Positions 1 through 7,469 of a stretch of 34,555 bases of DNA are shown piece after piece. The stretch covers positions 1 to 34,555 of the forward strand of contig CALWZV010000012.1 of assembly GCA_944386115.1 (NCBI GenBank). The letters run 5' to 3'. Origin of the DNA: an uncultured Clostridia bacterium (lineage in GTDB: Bacteria > Bacillota > Clostridia > TANB77 > CAG-508). The notes under the pieces were generated by a model that was not told the origin of the DNA, did no database searches, and saw only the letters and a list, made by a program, of their open reading frames with translations. Every line of letters starts with the position of its first letter. The first letter of the stretch is position 1. A program made the translations under genes and the position numbers.

Positions 1-7
1 AAGGTAA

Positions 8-193
8 CCAAAGATTGAAATAAAATTTTCAGATATTAAACAAAAAAATAAAAGAATACAAAGAGGTAGAAATATAACTCCGAAGGATATAGCTGAATTG
101 GATAGAAATGAAAGAATATCTACATCAGATATTAGTGTAGTTCGTCGCATATTTGAAAAAATAAAAGATAAATTGTTTAGAGGAAAAAGTTAA
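8..193 (+). other. Unrecognised open frame, partial or remnant gene
   Basis: An open frame of about 61 codons ends in TAA at 191-193 and runs into the next gene's leader. It has no ATG, and a stop in the same frame lies at 5-7, so it is either the end of a gene whose frame changes at the very edge of the window, a gene using a rare start codon, or a remnant. The peptide is basic and ends in a Lys/Arg-rich tail (…IFEKIKDKLFRGKS). No family is recognised. The CGG-type frame break seen elsewhere in this window is not present here. Confidence 0.3.
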
Positions 194-214
194 ATTGTTA
201 GGAGTTGAAAAAAA

Positions 215-631
215 ATGGAATATAAGAAATGTTTAGTTGAATTAGACGAAATACTTAAGTATTTAAGTCAAGAAGACTTAGCGAAAATACCAGAAGAAAT
301 AAAAAAAGAAATAAAAGAAAAAAAGGATATGCAATATAATTGGGAATATGATGAGTCTAAAGAATTAAAAGATCAAAACATAAATAGAAAAACCATAGCA
401 ATGTTATCATATTTAAACATGGAATATTTACTTAACAAAGAACAAAAAAGATTTTTAGAAGAATTACACATGGCTAACGAAAATAAGAATGAAAAAGAAA
501 AAGCTAAAAAGTATGGTATAAATAATATATTTAATAATAACGTAAAAGAAGAAACTGCATTACAGGAAATAAAAGAGAAAAAATGGTATGAAAAGTTATT
601 ATCATTTTTAAAGAAGATTATAAGGAAATAG
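215..631 (+). CDS. Small charged hypothetical protein
   Basis: 138 residues, ATG start preceded by AGGAG about 10 bases upstream. The protein is rich in Lys and Glu and predicted almost entirely helical. It has an N-terminal segment MEYKKCLVELDEIL, a middle with NRKTIAMLSYLNMEYLL, and a C-terminal amphipathic basic helix (KKWYEKLLSFLKKIIRK) that could contact the membrane or nucleic acid. It lies directly after the open frame ending at 193, so the two may be co-transcribed. I do not recognise a characterised family and assign no function; codon use is like the rest of the window. Confidence 0.75.
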   Translation: MEYKKCLVELDEILKYLSQEDLAKIPEEIKKEIKEKKDMQYNWEYDESKELKDQNINRKTIAMLSYLNMEYLLNKEQKRFLEELHMANENKNEKEKAKKYGINNIFNNNVKEETALQEIKEKKWYEKLLSFLKKIIRK

Positions 632-708
632 TATAAAATATGAACTTATATAGTAAATCGACATAACAAAAATTATGGCAAATAACTAAAATAGTAAGGG
701 AATAGTTT

Positions 709-1560
709 ATGAAAAATAAAAAACTTTTTTTAATAATTTTATTAATTGTATTATTAATTGTAATATCAGTTTGGCTATGGGTTAGTGGGAAAGTACAAGC
801 TCAAGAGAATATAAAAAGTGCTCATTATGTTACAACTTTTCAAAATAATGACATATTTATAATTAATCCAGAAAAAAAAGAAGAAGAAAAATATATTTTA
901 TACTTACATGGCGGAGGATATGTAACAGGAATAACAGAAAAATATTGGACATTTTTAACCAAATTTTCAAATGATACTGGTTATACAATAATCTTACCAG
1001 ATTATCCATTAGCACCAAAATACAATTACAAAGATGTTTTTGGAATGTTAGAACCATTATATAAAGAAATAATAAATAAAATTGGTGAAAGCAAATTAAT
1101 TATAATGGGAGATTCGGCAGGTGGAGGAATGGCACTTGCACTTTCAGAATTAATAGGTGAAGAAAGTTTTAAAAAACCAGATAAACTAATACTAATATCG
1201 CCTTGGCTTGACACAACAATGGAAAATGAAAAAATAGATAAAGTACAAAAAAATGATAAACTATTAAATAAATATGCACTAAAATTTGCTGGAGAATTGT
1301 ATTCTGGGGAAGATGGACATAATTCATATCTTGTAAATCCTATAAATGGAAATTTAAAAAATTTACCAGAAACAATAATATTTACAGGAACATATGATAT
1401 ATTAAATCCTGATGTACACATATTAAAAGAACGAGCAGAAAAAGAAGAAATAGAAAATATAAAAATAGTAGAAAAAGAAAAAGCTGTACATATATGGATT
1501 TTACAATCTGAATATTGTAGTCAAAACGATTATTTAGAATTAATAGATTCATTAGAATAA
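709..1560 (+). CDS. Membrane-anchored alpha/beta hydrolase (HSL-type esterase/lipase)
   Basis: 283 residues. Residues about 5-27 form a hydrophobic signal anchor, so the catalytic domain is probably extracytoplasmic. The oxyanion-hole motif HGGGY (about 67-71) and nucleophile elbow GDSAGGG (Ser about 138) mark the hormone-sensitive-lipase branch of the alpha/beta hydrolases. The later TYDILNPD (Asp) and VHIW (His) segments supply the rest of the catalytic triad. The family hydrolyses short- to medium-chain esters; the substrate here is unknown. The next gene starts 20 bases downstream and encodes a condensation-domain-like acyltransferase, so the pair may handle the same acyl ester (inference). 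In-frame CGA is used as arginine in this gene. Confidence 0.85.
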   Translation: MKNKKLFLIILLIVLLIVISVWLWVSGKVQAQENIKSAHYVTTFQNNDIFIINPEKKEEEKYILYLHGGGYVTGITEKYWTFLTKFSNDTGYTIILPDYPLAPKYNYKDVFGMLEPLYKEIINKIGESKLIIMGDSAGGGMALALSELIGEESFKKPDKLILISPWLDTTMENEKIDKVQKNDKLLNKYALKFAGELYSGEDGHNSYLVNPINGNLKNLPETIIFTGTYDILNPDVHILKERAEKEEIENIKIVEKEKAVHIWILQSEYCSQNDYLELIDSLE

Positions 1561-1579
1561 TTAGAAAGGATAAATTATT

Positions 1580-2821
1580 GTGGATTTAAATTGGAGAAGA
1601 TTAGATAATTCAGCAAAATTATTTCCTATAATGTCTAACAAAAAATTTAGCAGTGTTTTTAGAATTTCTGCAATTTTATATGAAGAAATTAATGAAGATA
1701 TACTAAAAATTGCAACAGAAAATGCTGTTAACAAATTCATATCATATAAAGTAAAATTAAAAAAAGGATTTTTTTGGTATTATTTAGAGTATAATTCAAA
1801 AGATATAATAATAGAAGAAGAGAATAATTATCCATGTAAATACATAGACAAGAATACAAATAATGAATATTTATTTAAAGTAACATACTTTAAAAATAAA
1901 ATAAATTTAGATGTGTTCCATTCGCTTACAGATGGTACAAATGCAATGCATTTCTTAAAAGAAATAGTATATTGTTATTTAGAAATAAGTCACAAAAGTG
2001 AAATAAAAGACAATTTGAGAATTGACAGAATATATGAAAATAATACAGAAGATGATTATATAAAAAATTATAATAAACATTTAAAAAACAGAAAAAAGAA
2101 TAAAAAAGCATATATATTAAGAGGCAAAAAGTTACCATTAGGAGCAATAGCAGTAACACATGTAATAATGGATTTAGAAAAACTAAGAAAATTATGCAAA
2201 ACAAAAGATTGTACAATAACGCAATATTTAACAGCAATTTTAATAGAATCAATATTTTATGGAAATTATGAAAAAAGTAAAAGACCAATAAAAATATGTA
2301 TACCTGTTAATTTAAAAAAATATTTTAGTTCTAAAACTATATCGAATTTTTTTTCATATATAACTGTTGAAATAAATAAAAATGATATAAAAACATTTAG
2401 TACTATACTAGAATATGTAAAAAAAGAATTTAAAGAAAAATTAACAGAAGATGGAATATTAAAAACAATGTCTGCAAATGTAAAATTAGGAACAAATATT
2501 TTTATTAGATTAATGCCTTTATTTTTAAAAAAATTCACAGTAAAATTAAGTTATATAGAAATTAGAAAATATACAACAACTACATATTCTAATATAGGCA
2601 AAATTGGTATATTACCAGAATATAAGAAGTATATAGATGATTTCTTTATTTTAATAGCGCCAGAAAAGGCGGAAAAAATAAAATGTTCTTCTTGTTCATA
2701 TGAAAATAATATGTCTTTTACATTTACATCAATATTACAAGATAAGAATATAGAAAAAAAGTTTATAGAACATCTAAAAAAAGATGGAATATTTATTAAA
2801 ACAGAGAATAATGGAGTGTAA
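1580..2821 (+). CDS. Condensation-domain / alcohol-acetyltransferase-like protein
   Basis: 413 residues with a GTG start; AGAAAGGA lies about 9 bases upstream. The segment HSLTDG (about residue 115-120) matches the HxxxDG active-site motif of the CoA-dependent acyltransferase / NRPS condensation superfamily, and the overall length fits a single stand-alone domain of that fold. Such proteins transfer acyl groups to alcohols or amines. There is no signal peptide, so it is probably cytoplasmic. It sits between an esterase and a multi-spanning membrane protein in a tight operon, suggesting synthesis or remodelling of an acylated lipid or small molecule (inference). The motif has one His rather than the usual HH pair, which still leaves the presumed catalytic His. 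Confidence 0.65.
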   Translation: MDLNWRRLDNSAKLFPIMSNKKFSSVFRISAILYEEINEDILKIATENAVNKFISYKVKLKKGFFWYYLEYNSKDIIIEEENNYPCKYIDKNTNNEYLFKVTYFKNKINLDVFHSLTDGTNAMHFLKEIVYCYLEISHKSEIKDNLRIDRIYENNTEDDYIKNYNKHLKNRKKNKKAYILRGKKLPLGAIAVTHVIMDLEKLRKLCKTKDCTITQYLTAILIESIFYGNYEKSKRPIKICIPVNLKKYFSSKTISNFFSYITVEINKNDIKTFSTILEYVKKEFKEKLTEDGILKTMSANVKLGTNIFIRLMPLFLKKFTVKLSYIEIRKYTTTTYSNIGKIGILPEYKKYIDDFFILIAPEKAEKIKCSSCSYENNMSFTFTSILQDKNIEKKFIEHLKKDGIFIKTENNGV

Positions 2822-2822
2822 A

Positions 2823-3386
2823 ATGCTTTATCCTAAATTATTTAATATAAAGAAAAACCATTTTGTTATAAAATTACTAATGGGAATATCAATATTAATA
2901 GCAATTATATGCTTTCTAATAAATCTTTTAGTGGATAATAGATTTTATTGGTCAATAATATCTATTTTTGAGATAGTATATATTTGGGTAACAACAATGT
3001 ATTCAATAAAAAAGAATGTAAATATAGCTTCACATGTAGCAGTACAAATGATTTGTACATCAATACTAGTAGTTATAATAGATTTAGTTATTGGATTTTC
3101 AGGTTGGTCTATAAATTTTGCAATACCAATAATAACAATGACAGCAAATACTACAATATTTATACTAACAATTGTAAGTAGGAAAAAATATTTAAAATAT
3201 GTTATATATGAACTAATTATATTTTTATTTAGTATGTTACCATTGTTACTTGTACTATTTAAAATGATAGACAAGATATTATTTGTGTGTATATCAACAG
3301 GAATTGCAATATTAAATTTGTTATTTGTAATATGTTTATGTGGAAAAGATGTAAAAGAGGAAGTAAAAAGAAGATTTCATTTGTAA
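2823..3386 (+). CDS. Multi-spanning membrane protein (DUF6320-like)
   Basis: 187 residues from ATG at 2823, chosen because GGAG at 2813-2816 is correctly spaced; an in-frame ATG at 2811 would overlap the upstream gene. Five or so hydrophobic segments (for example LLMGISILIAIICFLINLL and LIIFLFSMLPLLLVLFKMI) make it an integral membrane protein with a short charged C-terminus (CGKDVKEEVKRRF). It follows the condensation-like gene by two bases, so the two are translationally coupled. The combination with an acyltransferase-like neighbour recalls the DUF6320 family, but I base this on context and topology, not on a residue motif. Confidence 0.6.
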   Translation: MLYPKLFNIKKNHFVIKLLMGISILIAIICFLINLLVDNRFYWSIISIFEIVYIWVTTMYSIKKNVNIASHVAVQMICTSILVVIIDLVIGFSGWSINFAIPIITMTANTTIFILTIVSRKKYLKYVIYELIIFLFSMLPLLLVLFKMIDKILFVCISTGIAILNLLFVICLCGKDVKEEVKRRFHL

Positions 3387-3402
3387 AATTTTTATAAAAT
3401 AG

Positions 3403-3431
3403 TTGTAAAAAATACTAGATATTGATATACT
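3403..3431 (+). promoter_or_regulatory. Sigma-A-type promoter for the asp23 operon
   Basis: TTGTAA (3403-3408), a 17-base spacer, then TATACT (3426-3431), ending 26 bases before the asp23 start codon with AGGAGG in between. Good consensus match and correct spacing. Confidence 0.65.
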
Positions 3432-3457
3432 AATATAAAAAATAGGAGGTACAAAAA

Positions 3458-3889
3458 ATGGAAAATGAAAATATGGGAAATAATGAAAATAATGAAATAT
3501 TAGAGGAAAAACAAGAACAAAATAGTGGAATTCAAATTGCAGATGATGTAGTAGCAGTAATAGCAGGAGTTGCAGTTTCAGAGGTTCCAGGAGTTGCTGG
3601 AATGTCAGGTGGATTTGCAGGAGGAATAACAGAAGTTTTAAGTGGAAAGAAAAACTTAGCAAAAGGAATTAAAGTTGATGTAGGAGAAAAAGAAACAAAA
3701 ATAGATGTTAATATAATTGTTGAATATGGATCAAGAATTCCAGATGTTGCATTTGAAATTCAAAACAGAGTAAAAAAAGCTGTTGAAAGTATGACTGGTT
3801 TAAAAGTAATTGAAGTAAATGTTCATGTTCAAGGAGTTTCAACCGTGAATGAAACAGCAAAAAATGACACAGAAAACACAGACAATTAA
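3458..3889 (+). CDS. Asp23/Gls24 family envelope stress response protein
   Basis: 143 residues with a strong AGGAGG site. A low-complexity Asn/Glu N-terminal tail of about 25 residues precedes the Asp23/Gls24 domain: GIQIADDVVAVIAGVAV, the GVAGMSGG turn, KGIKVDVGEKETKIDVNIIVEYG, and a final IEVNVHVQGV strand. In Staphylococcus, Asp23 is membrane-tethered by AmaP and linked to cell-envelope homeostasis. An AmaP-like gene follows 21 bases downstream and a DUF2273 gene after it, the usual arrangement in Firmicutes. Function here is inferred from the family and the conserved order. Confidence 0.9.
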   Translation: MENENMGNNENNEILEEKQEQNSGIQIADDVVAVIAGVAVSEVPGVAGMSGGFAGGITEVLSGKKNLAKGIKVDVGEKETKIDVNIIVEYGSRIPDVAFEIQNRVKKAVESMTGLKVIEVNVHVQGVSTVNETAKNDTENTDN

Positions 3890-3910
3890 GTAGAAAGGAA
3901 TGAATAAAAT

Positions 3911-4465
3911 ATGAAAATAATAGAAAAAACATCTTTAGTAATATTTGCAAATTTAATTCTAATATTATCTATAATTATGATTTTAATAACATTCGGTTGG
4001 ATAGAAGTAGAAGCAGTGCAGGCTTGCCTTAGCTTCCTCCAAGACAAGCCTGTTGCTAGTAATATTACATTAGTAATATGTATATTATTAATACTTCTAG
4101 CTTTAAAATGTATTTTCTTCGATTCTAGTAGCAAGGAAAATAAAGCTTCAGAAGGAATAACATTACAAAACGAGAATGGAAAATTGTTAATATCTAAAGA
4201 TACAATAGAAAACTTAGCAACAAGTGTTGTGAAAGGATTTGAAAGTGCAGAAAACACGGTTAGTAAAGTAAGAATAGACAAGGAAAACAATGTAATTTTA
4301 GATATAATGATACAAGTTGAGCCAAATGCAGTAATAAAGGACTTATCTAATAACTTACAAATGAAAATTAAGGAAACAATAAAAAATTCATTAGATTTAG
4401 ACATTAAAGAGGTAAACATAAGAATTAAAGATATTACTCCTAAGAAAACAATTATAGAAGAATAG
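3911..4465 (+). CDS. amaP: AmaP-like membrane anchor of the Asp23 system
   Basis: 184 residues. Two transmembrane helices (about 8-30 and 48-70, LVICILLILLALKCIFF) precede a cytoplasmic domain whose second half again resembles an Asp23-type fold (VRIDKENNVILDIMIQVEP … LDIKEVNIRIKDI). AmaP tethers Asp23 to the membrane. It sits between asp23 and a DUF2273 gene, which supports the assignment. Start is ATG at 3911 after AGAAAGGA. Confidence 0.8.
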   Translation: MKIIEKTSLVIFANLILILSIIMILITFGWIEVEAVQACLSFLQDKPVASNITLVICILLILLALKCIFFDSSSKENKASEGITLQNENGKLLISKDTIENLATSVVKGFESAENTVSKVRIDKENNVILDIMIQVEPNAVIKDLSNNLQMKIKETIKNSLDLDIKEVNIRIKDITPKKTIIEE

Positions 4466-4476
4466 GAGGAACATTT

Positions 4477-4680
4477 ATGGAAAGCTTTAAAGACTTTATA
4501 ATAAAATATAAAGGAGCAATAATAGGAGCCTTAATTGCAATATTATTATTACTTACAAATTTATATAAATTAATTATAGGAATAATTTTAATATTTATAG
4601 GAATAGTAGTTGGAAACTATGTTCAACAAAATAAATATGAAGTAAAAGAGAAAATAAAAAATTTTATAGATAAATTATAA
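4477..4680 (+). CDS. Small integral membrane protein, DUF2273 family
   Basis: 67 residues, RBS AGGAGG just upstream. The N-terminus (SFKDFIIKYKGAIIGALIA) and two closely spaced membrane helices, followed by a short charged tail, are typical of the DUF2273 proteins encoded beside Asp23 and AmaP. It probably works with them in the envelope-stress module; the biochemical role is unknown for the family. Confidence 0.8.
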   Translation: MESFKDFIIKYKGAIIGALIAILLLLTNLYKLIIGIILIFIGIVVGNYVQQNKYEVKEKIKNFIDKL

Positions 4681-4692
4681 TTGGAGGAAAAA

Positions 4693-5097
4693 ATGAACAG
4701 ATCTGCAGCAAGAGAATTGGCATTTAAAATGTTATACGAGCAAGAAATACAAAAAGAATTAACAGAAAAGCAAATAGAAAACTTTATAGAAAATAATGAA
4801 ATTAAAGATGAGAGCACAAAGGAATATATTAAAGATATAATAGAAGGAGTTAATAAAAACTCTAAAGAAATAATAAATTTAATTACAATAAACTTAAAAA
4901 CAGGGTGGGAGATAGACAGAATTTCCAAAATTAGTATAGCCTTATTAAAACTTGCTATATACGAAATAGAATATTCTAAAATACCATTTAAAGTAGTAAT
5001 AAATGAAGTAGTAGAATTATCTAAAAAATATGCAGAAGAAACATCACACTCTTTCATAAATGGAGTATTAGCAAGTATAGTTAAGGAGAAAAATTAA
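4693..5097 (+). CDS. nusB: Transcription antitermination factor NusB
   Basis: 134 residues from ATG at 4693 (GGAGG at 4683-4687; an in-frame TTG at 4681 precedes that site and is not the start). NusB-fold signatures: SAARELAFKMLYEQE at the N-terminus, WEIDRISKISIALLKLAIYEI in the middle and VVINEVVELSKKYAEETSHSFINGVL near the end, all typical of the helical RNA-binding protein that, with NusE/S10, binds boxA in rRNA leaders and supports antitermination. The stop codon overlaps the xseA start (TAATG), the usual nusB-xseA-xseB order in Firmicutes. Confidence 0.95.
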   Translation: MNRSAARELAFKMLYEQEIQKELTEKQIENFIENNEIKDESTKEYIKDIIEGVNKNSKEIINLITINLKTGWEIDRISKISIALLKLAIYEIEYSKIPFKVVINEVVELSKKYAEETSHSFINGVLASIVKEKN

Positions 5098-6287
5098 TGG
5101 AAGTAGAAAATATTGTATCTGTAACAGAAATAACAAAATACATAAAAGAAAGATTAATGACAGATAAATTATTAAACTCACGTTACATAAAAGGAGAAAT
5201 TTCTAATTTTACAAATCACTATTCAGGACATTTATATTTTACATTAAAAGATGAAAATGCACTTATAAAATGTGTTATGTTCAAACAATACACACATAAT
5301 CTAGAATTTATGCCCAAAGATGGAATGAAAGTTATAATATATGGAAGTATAAGTGTATTTGAAAAAGGTGGCTCATATCAAATAAACTGTGAAAAAATTA
5401 AACAAGAAGGTATAGGGGACTTACACAAAGCGTTTGAGGAATTAAAAGCAAAGTTAGAGAAAGAAGGATTGTTTGATATATCACATAAAAAGAAAATACC
5501 ATTCATGCCCAAAACAGTTGGAGTCCTAACATCTCAAACAGGTGCGGTAATAAGAGACATAATAAATGTTGGAACAAGGAGAAATCCAAATTTGAATTTA
5601 AGATTATTGCCTGTACCAGTACAAGGAGCAGAAGCAGGAAAAGCAATTGCAAAAGCTATAGAAATAATGAATGAAAAGAAATTAGCAGATGTATTAATTA
5701 TAGGCAGAGGTGGTGGATCATTAGAAGACCTATGGCCTTTTAATGAAGAAATAGTAGCAAGAGCGATATATAATTCAGAAATCCCTATAATTTCTGCTGT
5801 GGGTCATGAAACAGATTTTACAATAGCAGATTTTGTAGCAGACTTAAGAGCACCAACACCATCTGCAGCAGCTGAATTAGCAGTAACAGATATAAATGAA
5901 TTAAAAAATAAAATAAATACATATGTAAAAAGAATAAAAATGTTGTTAAAAAGAAAAACAGAACTTATGAGACTAAGATATGAAAAATGTATGAAATCTA
6001 GGGTATATACAAAACCACTTCAAAGAGTTAATGAAAGCTATATGAAAGTTGATTTGTTTGTAAAAAGATTAGAAAATTCTATAAAAAACAAATTAAAAAA
6101 TTCAAAAACATTATATGTAAAGCTAACTTCAAAATTAGATGTTTTAAGTCCATTAAAAACATTAACAAGAGGATATTGTTTAACAGAATACAGCGGAAAA
6201 ATAGTCAAAAGCAGTTCAGAAATAAAAAAAGATGATGAAGTAAAACTAATATATTCAGATGGAAATAAAACAGCAAAGATTTTATAA
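5097..6287 (+). CDS. xseA: Exodeoxyribonuclease VII large subunit
   Basis: 396 residues, start overlapping the nusB stop. An N-terminal OB-fold (SVTEITKYIKE … HYSGHLYFTLKDE) binds ssDNA. The catalytic domain carries VGVLTSQTGAVIRDI, the glycine-rich GRGGGSLEDLWPFNEE and AVGHETDFTIADFVADLRAPTPSAA motifs of the family; a coiled-coil tail recruits small subunits. ExoVII degrades single-stranded DNA in both directions. The small subunit gene xseB lies downstream but is separated by an unrelated membrane-protein gene and carries a frame break. Length is slightly short of the common 400-450 residues. Confidence 0.95.
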   Translation: MEVENIVSVTEITKYIKERLMTDKLLNSRYIKGEISNFTNHYSGHLYFTLKDENALIKCVMFKQYTHNLEFMPKDGMKVIIYGSISVFEKGGSYQINCEKIKQEGIGDLHKAFEELKAKLEKEGLFDISHKKKIPFMPKTVGVLTSQTGAVIRDIINVGTRRNPNLNLRLLPVPVQGAEAGKAIAKAIEIMNEKKLADVLIIGRGGGSLEDLWPFNEEIVARAIYNSEIPIISAVGHETDFTIADFVADLRAPTPSAAAELAVTDINELKNKINTYVKRIKMLLKRKTELMRLRYEKCMKSRVYTKPLQRVNESYMKVDLFVKRLENSIKNKLKNSKTLYVKLTSKLDVLSPLKTLTRGYCLTEYSGKIVKSSSEIKKDDEVKLIYSDGNKTAKIL

Positions 6288-6301
6288 AAAGGAGAAAAAT
6301 T

Positions 6302-6754
6302 ATGAAAACAAAGTATAAAATTATAATTGCAGCTATTGTAGTATTAGTTGTAGTTGTTACACTAGTTTTAATAAATACAATGAATAAAGAGATTGATGAA
6401 AAAGGGAATAATCAAAATAATGAATCTCAAATGAATGTAAATAGTGCAGAAAATGAGAATATAGAAAATGTAGATAATACACAAAATGAAATAGAAAATA
6501 ACTTAAATGAAACTATAGAAAGTAATAATTCAAATGAAACAGAACAAACATCAAATACAGAAACACAAGGAAAATCTAATAAAGAAAGAGCAATAGAAAT
6601 TGTAATGAATGATTGGGGAGAAGATGATAGTGTTTACTTTGATTATGTTGAAAGAGATGGAAAAAATACTGTTGTAGTTAGAAATAAAAATACAACATAT
6701 GAAATAGTAACTTATATAGTAGATTTATCAAATGGTACATTTGAAATAGAGTAA
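6302..6754 (+). CDS. Membrane-anchored protein with Asn/Glu-rich linker
   Basis: 150 residues. A single N-terminal transmembrane segment (IIIAAIVVLVVVVTLVLI) is followed by about 60 residues of low-complexity Asn/Glu/Thr sequence and then a compact C-terminal domain of about 55 residues (ERAIEIVMNDWGEDDSVYFDYVERDG … TYIVDLSNGTFEIE). The layout suggests a small extracytoplasmic domain on a flexible stalk; the C-terminal part has the helix-then-strands look of PepSY-like domains, which is only a guess. It interrupts the usual xseA-xseB adjacency and has its own GGAGAAA site 5 bases before ATG. Confidence 0.75.
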   Translation: MKTKYKIIIAAIVVLVVVVTLVLINTMNKEIDEKGNNQNNESQMNVNSAENENIENVDNTQNEIENNLNETIESNNSNETEQTSNTETQGKSNKERAIEIVMNDWGEDDSVYFDYVERDGKNTVVVRNKNTTYEIVTYIVDLSNGTFEIE

Positions 6755-6771
6755 TTTGAAAGGAAATATAT

Positions 6772-7001
6772 ATGGAAGAAACAAACTTTGAAAAAACAAT
6801 GGAAGAACTTGAAAAAATTACAATGGAGCTAGAAAAGGGAGACCTAAATTTAGATGATTCTGTAAAAAAATTTGAAAGGGTATGGAATTATCTAAAAATG
6901 CAAATAAGATTTTAGAAGAAGCAGAAAAAAGAATAACTATTTTAATAGAAAATAATGGAGAAATTCAAGAAGAAAACTTTAACACAGATAGTTTGAAATA
7001 A
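6772..7001 (+). pseudogene. xseB: Exodeoxyribonuclease VII small subunit, frame broken
   Basis: The frame from ATG 6772 encodes the start of XseB (NFEKTMEELEKITMELEKGDLNLDDSVKKFE) and then stops at TAG 6913-6915. The second half of the family (GMELSKNANKILEEAEKRI…) continues in another frame from about 6879 to TAA at 7001. One base is missing around GAAAGGG (6874-6880): adding one base restores a 76-residue protein of normal XseB length. AGG at 6877-6879 is in frame, but AGG is read normally elsewhere, for example AGG GTA within gap. So this break differs from the +1 CGG sites and could be a real deletion, an assembly error in a short homopolymer, or a -1 shift. ExoVII activity would depend on which. 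Confidence 0.8.
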
Positions 7002-7021
7002 ACATAAGAGGGGAATATTTT

Positions 7022-7462
7022 ATGGATGTTTTATTAGACATTGTAACAAACAAATGCATTTACATACCATTTGGGCTTTGGTTTTTTATACAATTATTTA
7101 AAGTATTTTATGATTTAATTGTTGAAAAAAAATTTAATTTTAAAAGAATAATGGGAGCTGGGGGAATGCCTAGTTCTCATGCTGCTGTTACATCATCTTT
7201 AGCTGTACTTACAGGAAAAGAATTAGGATTTGATAGTCCAATGTTTGCAATAGCACTAATTCTTGCATTTGTTGTTATGTATGATGCAGCAGGAGTTAGA
7301 AGAGCAGCAGGAAAACAAGCGAAACTTTTAAATAAATTAGTTGAAACACCAGGATTAAAAACAGAAGAAGTACAAGAAAGATTAGTTGAGGTATTAGGGC
7401 ATACTCCTATACAAGTTATTGTAGGTGCATTAATTGGAATAATTGCAGGAATAATATTATAG
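7022..7462 (+). CDS. Divergent PAP2 family (DUF212) membrane protein
   Basis: 146 residues. The segment GGMPSSHAA (about 43-51) with later [15 protein letters not shown] is the signature of the divergent PAP2/DUF212 family (B. subtilis YuiD-like), related to membrane acid phosphatases/haloperoxidases; hydrophobic helices lie at both ends and in the middle. The SSH and RRAAG segments would correspond to the phosphate-binding site. Substrate is not known. AGAGGGGAA precedes the ATG, and the fhs start lies 7 bases after the stop. Confidence 0.85.
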   Translation: MDVLLDIVTNKCIYIPFGLWFFIQLFKVFYDLIVEKKFNFKRIMGAGGMPSSHAAVTSSLAVLTGKELGFDSPMFAIALILAFVVMYDAAGVRRAAGKQAKLLNKLVETPGLKTEEVQERLVEVLGHTPIQVIVGALIGIIAGIIL

Positions 7463-7469
7463 AAAGAAT

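Noticed and set aside
1026-1421. Minus-strand open frames opposite the esterase and many other genes
   Set aside because: They are shadows of real genes: no ribosome sites, low-complexity Leu/Phe/Ser-rich translations, and clear homology only on the other strand.
6871-6882. AGG in xseB as a second shift codon
   Set aside because: AGG is read normally elsewhere, including AGG GTA in gap and AGG AGC in the PHP gene, and the direction of the break is opposite.
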